Positions 32,922 to 40,845 of a DNA stretch of 41,112 bases are shown here, in pieces. The notes under the pieces are model-generated. The model had not been told where the DNA came from. It saw only the letters and a list, made by a program, of their open reading frames with translations, and did not search any database. This DNA comes from an uncultured Eubacteriales bacterium. Its GTDB lineage: Bacteria; Bacillota; Clostridia; Oscillospirales; Acutalibacteraceae. Within the stretch, counting starts at the first letter, position 1; each line of letters begins with the position of its first letter. The stretch lies in NCBI GenBank assembly GCA_900315875.1, contig ONAX01000040.1, positions 1-41,112 of the forward strand, given 5' to 3'. The translations under genes were made by a program, and so were the position numbers.

Positions 32922-32950
32922 ATTGTAGCAGAGGGCATACCGTCTGTCAA
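32922..32950 (-). promoter_or_regulatory. Strong promoter of the tRNA unit
   Basis: On the minus strand TTGACA (plus 32945-32950), 17-base spacer, TACAAT (plus 32922-32927). It begins about ten bases past the recombinase terminator. Confidence 0.85.
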
Positions 32951-32960
32951 CGATTTTTCC

Positions 32961-33026
32961 AAAACGGCAAAGCTCAGTCATACCTGACCGGTTACGGTTT
33001 CTTGTATGATTGGGCTTTGCCGTTTT
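32961..33026. terminator. Long-loop terminator between recombinase operon and tRNA promoter
   Basis: AAAACGGCAAAGC (32961-32973) pairs perfectly with GCTTTGCCGTTTT (33014-33026), 13 bp. The 40-base loop holds further pairing (ACCGG/CCGGT). U-rich sequence is on both sides. Confidence 0.8.
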
Positions 33027-33029
33027 GTT

Positions 33030-34655
33030 TTATATGTCTGCGTCTATGATCGTGCCTTCTTTGAAGTATATCTGAAGCTTTTCTTTCGATACTACCTTGA
33101 TGTAATGTATGAGCTGTCGGGTTACCAGATCGTCATACTGGACGGGGTGGTTTTTGAGTCCATCGATAATGGCAGCCATTTCTTCAAGCTGTTCCGGTGT
33201 TTTTTCAAGCTTCGACTTCTGCCTTTCCATTTCGGACAGTTCATCTTCGATGGCATGTATTTCTGTCATCAAGCTTTCAAACTGTTCATCAAATTCCCCT
33301 GTGTCAGCCTGCTCGATGTCTATACTCGTCAGATCGTCAAACTTCCTTTGCAATTCCCTCAGCCGTTCCTGTTTGGCGAGGATACTGCTTGTGTCCTGCT
33401 GTGCCTGATACATTTCGATGTGCTGTAATATTCTGTCTGTTGATGCACCTTCGCTTTGAGCTTTTTGGGTGATTGCTTCGGCTATTGCTCCGTGCAGTAC
33501 CGTTTCCTCAATGCTTGGTGAGCATTTGCAGTATTTTTTACCATAGTCCAGTCTGCTTACACATCGCCACATGATTTTTCGGTTGCCCCTGATGTTCCAA
33601 GTCACCCGTCTGTAGGGCTTTCCGCATTCTCCGCAGTAGAGCAGTTCGCTGAGTGCATACTTGCCGGAGTATTTGCCAAGCTCTGTTTTTGTTCCGACTT
33701 CTTTTGTCTTTCGCTTTGATGACCTTCGTGCCATTTCAGCCTGCACTCTGTCGAATATACTCCGTTCTATGATCGCCGGATGACTGTTTTCAACATAGTA
33801 CATAGGAAGTTCTCCATTGTTTTTCTTCGCTTTTTTACTGATACAATCCACAATGAATGTTTTTTGCAGGAGTGCGTCGCCTTTGTATTTCTCGTTGGTG
33901 AGTATTGATTTTATTACTCCGCCTGTCCATTGGGTTGTTTTTCTCGGTGTCAGGATCCCGTCCTCAGTCAATCCATTAGCGATCATCTTCAAGGTTTTTC
34001 CTATCAGATATTCGTTGTATATCCTTCTGACTACCTCCGCTTCTTCGGGTACGATCTCCGGCTTGCCGTCCGTGCCTCTTTTGTATCCTAGGAATGAAGA
34101 ATAGCTGAAGCTCACCTTTCCGCTTTTCAGGCTGTGTCGTATTCCCATTTTAACATTCATGCTGATGGATTCGCTTTCAGCCTGTGACAGACCGCCGAAG
34201 AGAGATATCAGCAATTCGCTCGACACCTGCATGGTGTTGATGCCCTCTTTTTCAAAGATGATCGGGATTCCTTTCTGTTTCAGTTCACGGACGTACATCA
34301 GGCAGTCAAGGTTATTCCTTGAGAAGCGTGATACCGATTTAGTTATGATGATGTCGATCTTTCCTCTGCGACATTCTTCGATCATTTTCATAAAGCCGGG
34401 GCGTTTTTTAGCAATCGTACCCGTTATGCCTTCATCAGCGAAGATGCCTGCCATCTGCCAATTAGGTTTCATCATTATCATGTCGGTATACATCTGCTTT
34501 TGTGTTTCAAAGCTGTGTTCCTGTTCCTCTCTGTCGGTCGAAACTCTGCAATAGGCTGCTACCCTCTTAGGTCTTAAATCGGGGCTATTAACGCCTGCAA
34601 AGGCTTGCTTTGCCGGTATGACCGTCACCTTACGCTGAACTGCTGCGCTTTCCAT
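33030..34655 (-). CDS. Large serine recombinase 3 (full length)
   Basis: The 541-residue enzyme is a site-specific DNA recombinase of the large serine family. The start is the ATG at 34655 behind AAAGGG; a GTG at 34664 is the alternative. The resolvase domain begins VAAYCRVSTDREEQEHSFET, with the nucleophile Ser in YCRVS, and continues IFADEGITGT and ITKSVSRFSRN. The Recombinase domain (FLGYKRGTDGKPEIVPEEAE), the zinc ribbon (LLYCGECGKPYRR with a distal C-x-C) and a C-terminal coiled coil (KQERLRELQRKFDDL) complete the enzyme. It overlaps the end of the middle recombinase gene by about 26 bases, a sign of tight co-expression. Confidence 0.95.
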   Translation of the reverse strand: MESAAVQRKVTVIPAKQAFAGVNSPDLRPKRVAAYCRVSTDREEQEHSFETQKQMYTDMIMMKPNWQMAGIFADEGITGTIAKKRPGFMKMIEECRRGKIDIIITKSVSRFSRNNLDCLMYVRELKQKGIPIIFEKEGINTMQVSSELLISLFGGLSQAESESISMNVKMGIRHSLKSGKVSFSYSSFLGYKRGTDGKPEIVPEEAEVVRRIYNEYLIGKTLKMIANGLTEDGILTPRKTTQWTGGVIKSILTNEKYKGDALLQKTFIVDCISKKAKKNNGELPMYYVENSHPAIIERSIFDRVQAEMARRSSKRKTKEVGTKTELGKYSGKYALSELLYCGECGKPYRRVTWNIRGNRKIMWRCVSRLDYGKKYCKCSPSIEETVLHGAIAEAITQKAQSEGASTDRILQHIEMYQAQQDTSSILAKQERLRELQRKFDDLTSIDIEQADTGEFDEQFESLMTEIHAIEDELSEMERQKSKLEKTPEQLEEMAAIIDGLKNHPVQYDDLVTRQLIHYIKVVSKEKLQIYFKEGTIIDADI

Positions 34656-35511
34656 CTGATTCACCCTTTCTGATTATATTTCCGTTTTTCAGTACAAGGC
34701 TGACCTCGCCATCTATATTCATCCGTATCGCTGATACGGTCTTTTCAAATAGGTCTATATAAAAATCTGAAAGCAGACTTGATCTCTCAAATTCTGCTTT
34801 CAGTCGTTGTGTGATATGTGTTTTGCTTTTTATCTGTTCATATTTCTTCTCAGCACATTCCAATATTCTGTTTTGTATTTCTGATTCATCTATATCCGCT
34901 TGCTCTGTCATTCTGTCGATTTCGTTTTCCATAAGCCTTATTTCAGCGGATAATTCCTGTTTATCCTCATCCTGATCTGCTATGGACGGATCATTGATGC
35001 ACCTATTCATCAGGGATGTAATTGCCGATTTCAGTTCCTCTATCGTCATATTTATCCTTGTTCTGCAATCCGTGTTATCGCAAAGCCATTGCTCAACACA
35101 TTTTGATCTTCTGTCCACTTTATGTATCATTGTGCCGCCGCAGTAGGCACATTTTACTGTGTAGATTATCAGCTTGTTTTTGGCATTTACGATGCAGTTC
35201 TCGTTTGTTCTTCTCTCTGCCTTAATGCTGTTTGCTTGTATAAATATTTGATTATTTATGATCATCGGGTATTTATCGTCACCCGTATAGCGCTTATCCT
35301 CAAGTATCCTTTTGATTCTGTTCTTATTCCATGCACTCATTCCAGGCAGATATTCAACCTGCTGTTCAGTAAGCAGTTCTGCTAACTCTTTCAGATTATT
35401 GCCGGCAATATAATCTTGGAAGATTTGTCGAAGTATTTCTGATTCATAACTGCTGATCTGTATCTTGCCCTTTTGCATTTCATATCCGAATGGGATTTTA
35501 CGGTTTTTCAT
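34630..35511 (-). CDS. Serine recombinase 2, catalytic domain absent
   Basis: The product has 293 residues from the ATG at 35511, which has GAGGTG six bases before; a GTG at 35520 overlapping the previous stop is the alternative. It starts directly in the DNA-binding Recombinase domain (IPFGYEMQKGKIQISSYESE), then has the zinc ribbon (VKCAYCGGTMIHKV, WLCDNTDC) and a coiled coil. The N-terminal resolvase domain, including the nucleophilic serine, is missing. Because both flanks are intact genes in tight operon spacing, this looks like a stable accessory protein rather than decay. It may guide synapsis or direction of recombination. Confidence 0.9.
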   Translation of the reverse strand: MKNRKIPFGYEMQKGKIQISSYESEILRQIFQDYIAGNNLKELAELLTEQQVEYLPGMSAWNKNRIKRILEDKRYTGDDKYPMIINNQIFIQANSIKAERRTNENCIVNAKNKLIIYTVKCAYCGGTMIHKVDRRSKCVEQWLCDNTDCRTRINMTIEELKSAITSLMNRCINDPSIADQDEDKQELSAEIRLMENEIDRMTEQADIDESEIQNRILECAEKKYEQIKSKTHITQRLKAEFERSSLLSDFYIDLFEKTVSAIRMNIDGEVSLVLKNGNIIRKGESDGKRSSSA

Positions 35512-35516
35512 TCTGC

Positions 35517-37061
35517 TCACCTCGTTTGTTCGGGAATTGTTTCTGTCAGCTTAATGCCACCGATAAGCTCAAAGCACAGGCTTGTACTTGTCGGCACGGT
35601 TATCTGCTTAACAATCCTACCGAATAATTCCTCATCGAAGTCTGTCAAAGGCTCTTTGATTCCTTGTATTATTTCTTCAAGCTGCCGCAGTCCCGAAAGG
35701 CATCTGTCCTCGTTCTGCTGCAAAAGTTTTCTTCTTTCTGATCGCAAACTGCTGATCTGAGTGTTGAGCCTGCCGCTTTTTTCGGTATATTCTGCTGCTC
35801 TCATTATACCCTTGCTGTTTAACCTTGCGAGTACAAGATTCCTGTTTGTCAGTTCTGCTATCGACCTGTCGATCTCTCTTATCTTTTCGGCAGTACCGCT
35901 TACTTTGGAGTAAAGTCGTTCCATTTGCTCAATGGTATCAGAGATGATCGGCTTAATGTAAATTATAAGTTTGTTAACCATATCAATAAAAGCGTTATAT
36001 ATTGTTTTTTCCGGAATGGATTTAACATCACAGTTATTTTTATCATAATCGTGATTAGAACATACCCAGTAAACCTTATTTCTAATAACCTTTCTTCTGA
36101 ACCAGTAACCACATTTACATTTAACTTTTATTTGAAGCGGATATTTCTTAGCTTCTGATCCAACATTACTGCTTTCTGATCTCAGCCTCTCCTGTGCAGC
36201 ATAGAAATCTTCTTTTGATATTATTGCAGGATTTGTTTCTTCGACATAATATTGAGGTTTTTCACCTCTGTTCCTTATTGTACGGAAAGGCAGAGTTTCT
36301 GTGTTATACCTTTTTTGGAACAATGCATCACCACAATATCTGACATTTCGGAGTATGTAATTCACAGTTTTCACTGACCATGAATCTGTACCGTAAGCCT
36401 TTAGGATTTTTTTATTGGTCAGGATGTCAGCGATATCTTTTTTGCCCACACCTGACAGATAGCTTTCAAATATCCACCTGACTATTTCTGCTTCTTCCTC
36501 ATTAATAACAAATTCACTATTAACTTGCCTGTATCCGAAAGGTGCGATCCCTTGTACATAAGTTCCTTCTTTCATGCGCCTCTCTATGCTCCACCTCATA
36601 TTCTTCGATATTGAGATAGATTCCTCCTGCGCCTGTGCGCCAGACAGAGCGAGGAGCAATTCGCTCGACATGAATGCTGTGTCTATGTTCTCTTTCTCGA
36701 ACAGTATGCTTACACCGTTCTCACGAAGGATTCTTGCATACATCAGAGCGTCTGCCGTATTTCGGGCAAAGCGTGACAGGGATTTTGTCAGCACTCTGTC
36801 TATCCTGCCTTTTCTGCAGTCGGCAACCATGCGGTTGAATTCATCTCTTTTTGCCGTCTTTGTGCCTGTCAGACCTTCGTCTGCATAGATGTCAACAAGT
36901 TCCATCTGATCATTGCTGCGGATAAACTTGGTGTAATACTGCACCTGTGCGGCGAAGGAGTGGAGCTGGTCGTCCGAGCTGCTCGATACCCTGCAGTATG
37001 CCGCAACTCTGATCTTCTTCTGAGCGACTGACGGCTCAATGGTAATTACTGTGCCTGCCAT
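35517..37061 (-). CDS. Large serine recombinase 1 (full length)
   Basis: The 514-residue product starts at the ATG at 37061 behind AAAGGAG. The resolvase domain reads IRVAAYCRVSSSSDDQLHSF with the nucleophilic Ser, DIYADEGLTGTKTAKRDEFN and VLTKSLSRFARNTADALMYA. The Recombinase domain carries APFGYRQVNSEFVINEEEAE. A zinc ribbon (VKCKCGYWFRRK...WVCSNHDYDKNNC) and a long coiled coil (ERLYSKVSGTAEKIREIDRS) end the protein. Trios of such genes occur at the ends of Clostridial integrative elements, where they excise and integrate the element. Here the rest of an element is not intact in the window. Confidence 0.95.
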   Translation of the reverse strand: MAGTVITIEPSVAQKKIRVAAYCRVSSSSDDQLHSFAAQVQYYTKFIRSNDQMELVDIYADEGLTGTKTAKRDEFNRMVADCRKGRIDRVLTKSLSRFARNTADALMYARILRENGVSILFEKENIDTAFMSSELLLALSGAQAQEESISISKNMRWSIERRMKEGTYVQGIAPFGYRQVNSEFVINEEEAEIVRWIFESYLSGVGKKDIADILTNKKILKAYGTDSWSVKTVNYILRNVRYCGDALFQKRYNTETLPFRTIRNRGEKPQYYVEETNPAIISKEDFYAAQERLRSESSNVGSEAKKYPLQIKVKCKCGYWFRRKVIRNKVYWVCSNHDYDKNNCDVKSIPEKTIYNAFIDMVNKLIIYIKPIISDTIEQMERLYSKVSGTAEKIREIDRSIAELTNRNLVLARLNSKGIMRAAEYTEKSGRLNTQISSLRSERRKLLQQNEDRCLSGLRQLEEIIQGIKEPLTDFDEELFGRIVKQITVPTSTSLCFELIGGIKLTETIPEQTR

Positions 37062-37159
37062 TTTTTGTACTCCTTTCGTTTTTTTCAGCCGATTCGGGCT
37101 CAACAGCATAATATCACCTTAGTTCGAATCCATCCAGACCAAACGGCAAAATTTAATAG

Positions 37160-37321
37160 TTAAGACATATTTATTTTGAGATTTGCATTGTAGTCCTCTG
37201 CAGCAATTTTAACAATGCCGACATACTCCTTTTGCGTAAGCATTCCTATATCTCGCAGCAGCCGCAAAATGCAGATCTCATGGTAAAAAGCATTGTTTCT
37301 TATTTCTTTTTCTGTTGTCAT
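37160..37321 (-). CDS. 53-residue SHOCT-like small protein leading the recombinase operon
   Basis: ATG 37321 follows GCGAGGAAG. The peptide begins MTTEKEIRNNAFYHEICILR, continues LLRDIGMLTQKEYVGIVKIA, and ends ANLKINMS. The pattern of a helix, a Gly-hydrophobic-Thr turn and KEEY-like helix resembles SHOCT-type small proteins often found just before serine recombinases. It is about 100 bases upstream of recombinase 1 on the same strand. It may act as a recombination cofactor; the function is not known. Confidence 0.75.
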   Translation of the reverse strand: MTTEKEIRNNAFYHEICILRLLRDIGMLTQKEYVGIVKIAAEDYNANLKINMS

Positions 37322-38048
37322 ATTACTTCCTCGCTTTCATCTATTATTGGCGGCAGCAGAAAACCTGCCGCCGCCTTATTTACCTATGGACAAGGCCGCA
37401 GAATGCAGTCTGTCCGCTGTCAATCGTTTTGTATTTTGCCGCCATTTATCCTCGATGTCCTGCGGCAAGGAACACACCGGACGGTCATGGCTTTGACCTC
37501 ATTGGAATCCCACCACTCCGAGGATCTCTCGAAGCCGCCCCCATTGCTTGAGTCTGTGGCTGGACGGAAGTATCATTATCCCCTCTGCCTGTCATCGCCG
37601 TCTTTGCAGTACCCTGCAAAGTCCAAGTCCTGAAGGTCTCAGACAATTCTAAAACAAAAGCCGTTTTTATAGATTTGCCAAAATTGTCTTACTGCGTCCG
37701 CTTGTGTGGCTTGCCCGACCCGGGCAGCAGAAGGAATGTATCCGATGTGCTGATTATTCGGTTGTCAAAGAGCAATAAGATCATTTTTTCTGATCCTGCC
37801 CTTACATGACAAAAACCGGGGCTTTTTATGCGTATTTTTTCAGAAATTTTTGACATTTTTCAATTTTCTTTATTTTAGTCAAAAAGAAACGCCTATACAC
37901 AATCATTTTTAGCAATTGTGTATAGGCTGTTAAAGAGGCACCCCACCGCGTCATATTGAACACGGTGGGGTATCGGGATTATTCTTTTTTTACTTGATCA
38001 TTCTTAAAGATTGAGCACTCTTTCGGTACACAAACAGATCGTTGACCG
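37322..38048. other. Long non-coding stretch with three strong hairpins
   Basis: No credible gene: plus-strand frames here lack ribosome sites and family features. Visible structures: GGCGGCAG (37349-37356) with CTGCCGCC (37365-37372); GCCTATACACAAT (37891-37903) with ATTGTGTATAGGC (37915-37927), perfect 13 bp; and ACCCCACCG (37940-37948) with CGGTGGGGT (37963-37971). It is a likely location for an element end or attachment site. Confidence 0.5.
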
Positions 38049-38150
38049 TTATTTGGTGTCATAGTATGTGATGTCATTACCGCTTGCGTCTTTTATGGAC
38101 AGGAGCTTGCCCCATGCGTGACCTGTGAAAGGGGAATCCGTCAATCGCTG
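38049..38150 (-). pseudogene. Displaced RHS-repeat fragment downstream of the toxin/immunity pair
   Basis: The minus strand reads TDSPFTGHAWGKLLSIKDAS, then GNDITYYDTK and a stop at 38049. AWGKLLSIKD is the same core found in the main RHS gene (AWGKLLSVKDANGD). Such leftover C-terminal pieces mark exchange of RHS toxin tips. Confidence 0.75.
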
Positions 38151-38172
38151 ACATATCATTTATCTCTGTCAT

Positions 38173-38745
38173 TTAATGTTTAAATACACACAGGTTTTTT
38201 TTTTTTTTAAAAATATCATAACAATCGACTAAAAGATTCTCGTCAAAGTATTGATAACATTCCTTTCGGTACGAAGTTGATCTGCCGGACTTGAACATAT
38301 CAAAATATAAATAGGTTATAAGTCTGTGTTTATCATCAAAAAGGCATTGGCTCGCTTTAGTGATACCTTCGCTTTGCTGAAATGTTATTCCATATTCTCT
38401 ATCCTGTTCATAGATCAAAAATTCATGAGTGTCAAAATCATCATAATAATCAACAATCAGCAACTTTTCACTTTCGTCAAACCCATATCTGAAATAGGGA
38501 CTCTTAGCAGGCTCTTTTTTTACTTTTCTACCTCGGGTGTAATTACCTATAACACTATCCATCACCAGAGTCGGGCAATAAAATCCCCTGTGAAACACTT
38601 CTCCGCGTGTGGCATATTGCCAATAAACACAATTCTTCAAATTACTTTCGTAATGATCTTTAAAAGAATATATATATGGCTTTACAAAGGCTTCAATCTG
38701 TTGAATATCCGAGCGAATTTCACTTTTATCCATATCATACCTCAA
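38173..38745 (-). CDS. Putative immunity protein for the RHS-AHH toxin
   Basis: The product has 190 residues, with ATG 38745 overlapping the toxin stop codon (ATGA), so translation is coupled. It is a soluble, aromatic-rich, charged protein (KEPAKSPYFRYGFDESEKLL) without membrane segments. I do not recognise the family; position directly behind a nuclease toxin is the main reason for the call. Near the end the coding strand has a run of 14 A residues encoding KKKK. Either slipped frame would stop within about a dozen codons, so slippage changes only the last few residues. Confidence 0.7.
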   Translation of the reverse strand: MRYDMDKSEIRSDIQQIEAFVKPYIYSFKDHYESNLKNCVYWQYATRGEVFHRGFYCPTLVMDSVIGNYTRGRKVKKEPAKSPYFRYGFDESEKLLIVDYYDDFDTHEFLIYEQDREYGITFQQSEGITKASQCLFDDKHRLITYLYFDMFKSGRSTSYRKECYQYFDENLLVDCYDIFKKKKNLCVFKH

Positions 38746-39974
38746 AACGGCGCATTTGCATTCATAATGTTTAATGCCCTTTTTATTAATTTCAAAGCAG
38801 CTATAACATTGTTTTTTTGTAGACCTATATCTCCTTTTCCGGATTTATAGGCGGTTTCAATAAGGTGATTTACCCAATCATAATACTTTTTAGTATGTAA
38901 TCTTCTATGCAAACCATATTTTAATGCAATTAGATTTACACTATCATTTATATTTATATGAAGATTATATAGAATTGTTTGAGCTAGTTTTGCCCCTTGG
39001 GCTTTTTTTGCAACAATATGATGTATTTCTACTTTACTTTTATAATTGGTTTTTCCTTTTGCTCGTGAAAAACTATCTGCAATACTTTTCCAAATGGATT
39101 GGGCTGCCGAAGAAAGTGCATCAGCAGCATTGCTGATAGCGCCACCTAAAGCAGTTAGTCCGCCAACAATAATACATCCTATTGTTTTACTAATAGCATC
39201 ATAATTAAATATAATAACTGAAGTTATTAATAAACCAGTTGCAATTAATACTAAATTGGGTATATGTATCGGTAATGCTATATTACCATTATAATCAATT
39301 CTATTCACAAAATTATTGTCAGCATAAGCGAATAGATTCAAGCCAATAAAACTATCACTTGTAGTATAAGCTAATGCATCCGCATTAATAAACCTCCCCG
39401 TAGTCGGATCATAATACCTACTCTGGAGATAATACAGACCCGAATCTCTGTCATAATAGTATCCACGATAGCGGAACGGGTTAGCTATGGCGAAGCTTGT
39501 TGCACCGGTTATTGGATCGCCGTTTGCATCCTTAACGGAAAGAAGCTTGCCCCATGCGTCGTATTCGTATGTTGCAAAAAGCGCACCTGTGGAATCATAC
39601 AGTGCAACTACATCGACCCGCCAGTTGTGGGCGTAGTAGTAGGTTTGTTCGGCGGAATTGGTTGACGGTTTGTAGATTGCGGCAAGGACATTTCCTGTGC
39701 TGTCATATACATAATGTATCTTCTTTGCACCACGTGTTTCGTACAGAAGCTGACCGCCTACATATTCATAGGTATGGAGAGTGCTGTTCAGCAGCTTTGT
39801 CGTTCTCAGACCGTCTGCACCGTAGGTGTAGGACAGGGTCTTGTTGCCGTTGACCAGAGTTGCTAACTGTCTGCCGTTTTTCCATGTCATAGTCATTCCG
39901 TCACGATAGGTAAGAGGATTGCCGATGGCATCATAGGTCATGTATGTATTGTCATAGATTATCAGTCGGGAGCA
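38742..39974 (-). CDS. RHS-repeat polymorphic toxin with C-terminal AHH nuclease, 5' truncated
   Basis: Only the last ~400 residues of an RHS protein remain; the frame is open to 39974 and the first Met is at 39941, without a proper ribosome site. YD repeats are seen (MTYDAIGNPLTYRDGMTMTW, YEYDAWGKLLSVKDANGD), then the RHS core end NPFRYRGYYYDRDSGLYYLQ SRYYDPTTGRFINADA. After a hydrophobic stretch the tip has VEIHHIVAKKAQGAK, ININDSVNL and LHRRLHTKKYYDWVNHLIET. These are the paired His residues and Asn of the AHH nuclease (HNH/EndoVII superfamily), which cuts nucleic acid in target cells. Without the secretion N-terminus it is probably an orphan tip cassette. Confidence 0.85.
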   Translation of the reverse strand, partial: CSRLIIYDNTYMTYDAIGNPLTYRDGMTMTWKNGRQLATLVNGNKTLSYTYGADGLRTTKLLNSTLHTYEYVGGQLLYETRGAKKIHYVYDSTGNVLAAIYKPSTNSAEQTYYYAHNWRVDVVALYDSTGALFATYEYDAWGKLLSVKDANGDPITGATSFAIANPFRYRGYYYDRDSGLYYLQSRYYDPTTGRFINADALAYTTSDSFIGLNLFAYADNNFVNRIDYNGNIALPIHIPNLVLIATGLLITSVIIFNYDAISKTIGCIIVGGLTALGGAISNAADALSSAAQSIWKSIADSFSRAKGKTNYKSKVEIHHIVAKKAQGAKLAQTILYNLHININDSVNLIALKYGLHRRLHTKKYYDWVNHLIETAYKSGKGDIGLQKNNVIAALKLIKRALNIMNANAPF

Positions 39975-39977
39975 TCA

Positions 39978-40052
39978 CTACGTCCTCACATTTGACCAGT
40001 TGATATAATGCCCGCCGCTGGCATCCCCGATCGAGAGCAGCTTGCCCCAAAC
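39978..40052 (-). pseudogene. Upstream displaced RHS fragment
   Basis: The minus strand reads WGKLLSIGDASGGHYINWSN, then VRT and a TAG stop at 39978. It is a third copy of the WGKLLS core. Its 5' side is interrupted by the palindromic element at 40054-40134. Confidence 0.75.
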
Positions 40053-40053
40053 T

Positions 40054-40134
40054 CCCCCCTTTGTCGCCTTACGTCGACATTCCCCCCGCAAGCGGGGGAA
40101 ATGTCAGCGCCCGCAGGGCGATGACAAAGGGGGC
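40054..40134. repeat. MITE/REP-like palindromic element abutting the RHS fragment
   Basis: Terminal inverted arms CCCCCTTTGTC (40055-40065) and GACAAAGGGGG (40123-40133) enclose nested stems, such as ATTCCCCCCGC/GCGGGGGAAAT (40079-40102). It is about 80 bases, GC-rich in an AT-rich setting, and non-coding. Confidence 0.75.
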
Positions 40135-40245
40135 TTTTCGGGCAGTTGTAGGGTATTAAGTTGGCTGGAAATATAAAAAAATCGGCTTTAAACATTTAAT
40201 AAGGTATTAAGCACTACCCTGATCATTACAAACAGATTGCAGAAA

Positions 40246-40845
40246 CTAATAATTGAGTGATAACAAAAGAAAATTAATCGGAATAATTGCTCCGCCACAT
40301 AAAAACATTGCTTTCAAAGTTTTTCTTGTTTTAATATAGTACTTCCTTAAAATTATGATTAACTCAATTATTAGTATAACAAAAACAATATACGAAAGAA
40401 ATTGTACATGATCTAACGAATGAATAAGTGCTGCTCTGTCAAGATAAATCTTTTCCCCGAATTCAACAGTTTTTAATTCATTTGCTTTTCTTGAAATTAT
40501 AATTCCGGTTGTTACAGATAAGAGAAGATTTGTGACAAATATCTTTACTGTCAGAAATATTTCCTTTTTATTAATATTTTTTTCATCATTATTATACTTG
40601 ATATGTACCACTAAACAAACAACATACCATAAATCCGCAGCGACAATCAGAAGTATCAATAAGCTATAATGCTGGTTTTTGTAAAATAATACAGCATTTT
40701 CAGCCGTTCTTATTGAAGTGAATATTGGATCTACGTGACCAAATGAAATCCAGATAGTCAGGATTTTAAAGCAGATAAGATTAAATAATATGATAAAGTA
40801 AATAACATTGAAGACTATTAGTTGGTCACCTATTTTTTTAGACAT
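40246..40845 (-). CDS. Multi-helix membrane protein, unknown
   Basis: The product has 199 residues; ATG 40845 follows GGAGGAGGTG. About five hydrophobic segments are visible (near residues 10-33, 60-82, 98-117, 147-167 and 175-196), with a short basic stretch after each. No family is recognised. It overlaps the end of the upstream gene by eight bases, so the two are co-translated. It is AT-rich like the island to its left. Confidence 0.7.
   Translation of the reverse strand: MSKKIGDQLIVFNVIYFIILFNLICFKILTIWISFGHVDPIFTSIRTAENAVLFYKNQHYSLLILLIVAADLWYVVCLVVHIKYNNDEKNINKKEIFLTVKIFVTNLLLSVTTGIIISRKANELKTVEFGEKIYLDRAALIHSLDHVQFLSYIVFVILIIELIIILRKYYIKTRKTLKAMFLCGGAIIPINFLLLSLNY

Noticed and set aside
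37232-37633. Plus-strand reading frame of about 133 residues
   Set aside because: It lies largely antisense to the 53-residue gene, has no ribosome site and no family-like sequence.
38192-38210. Run of 14 A/T as a phase-variation switch of the immunity gene
   Set aside because: All three frames stop within about a dozen codons after the run, so slippage changes only the last residues.
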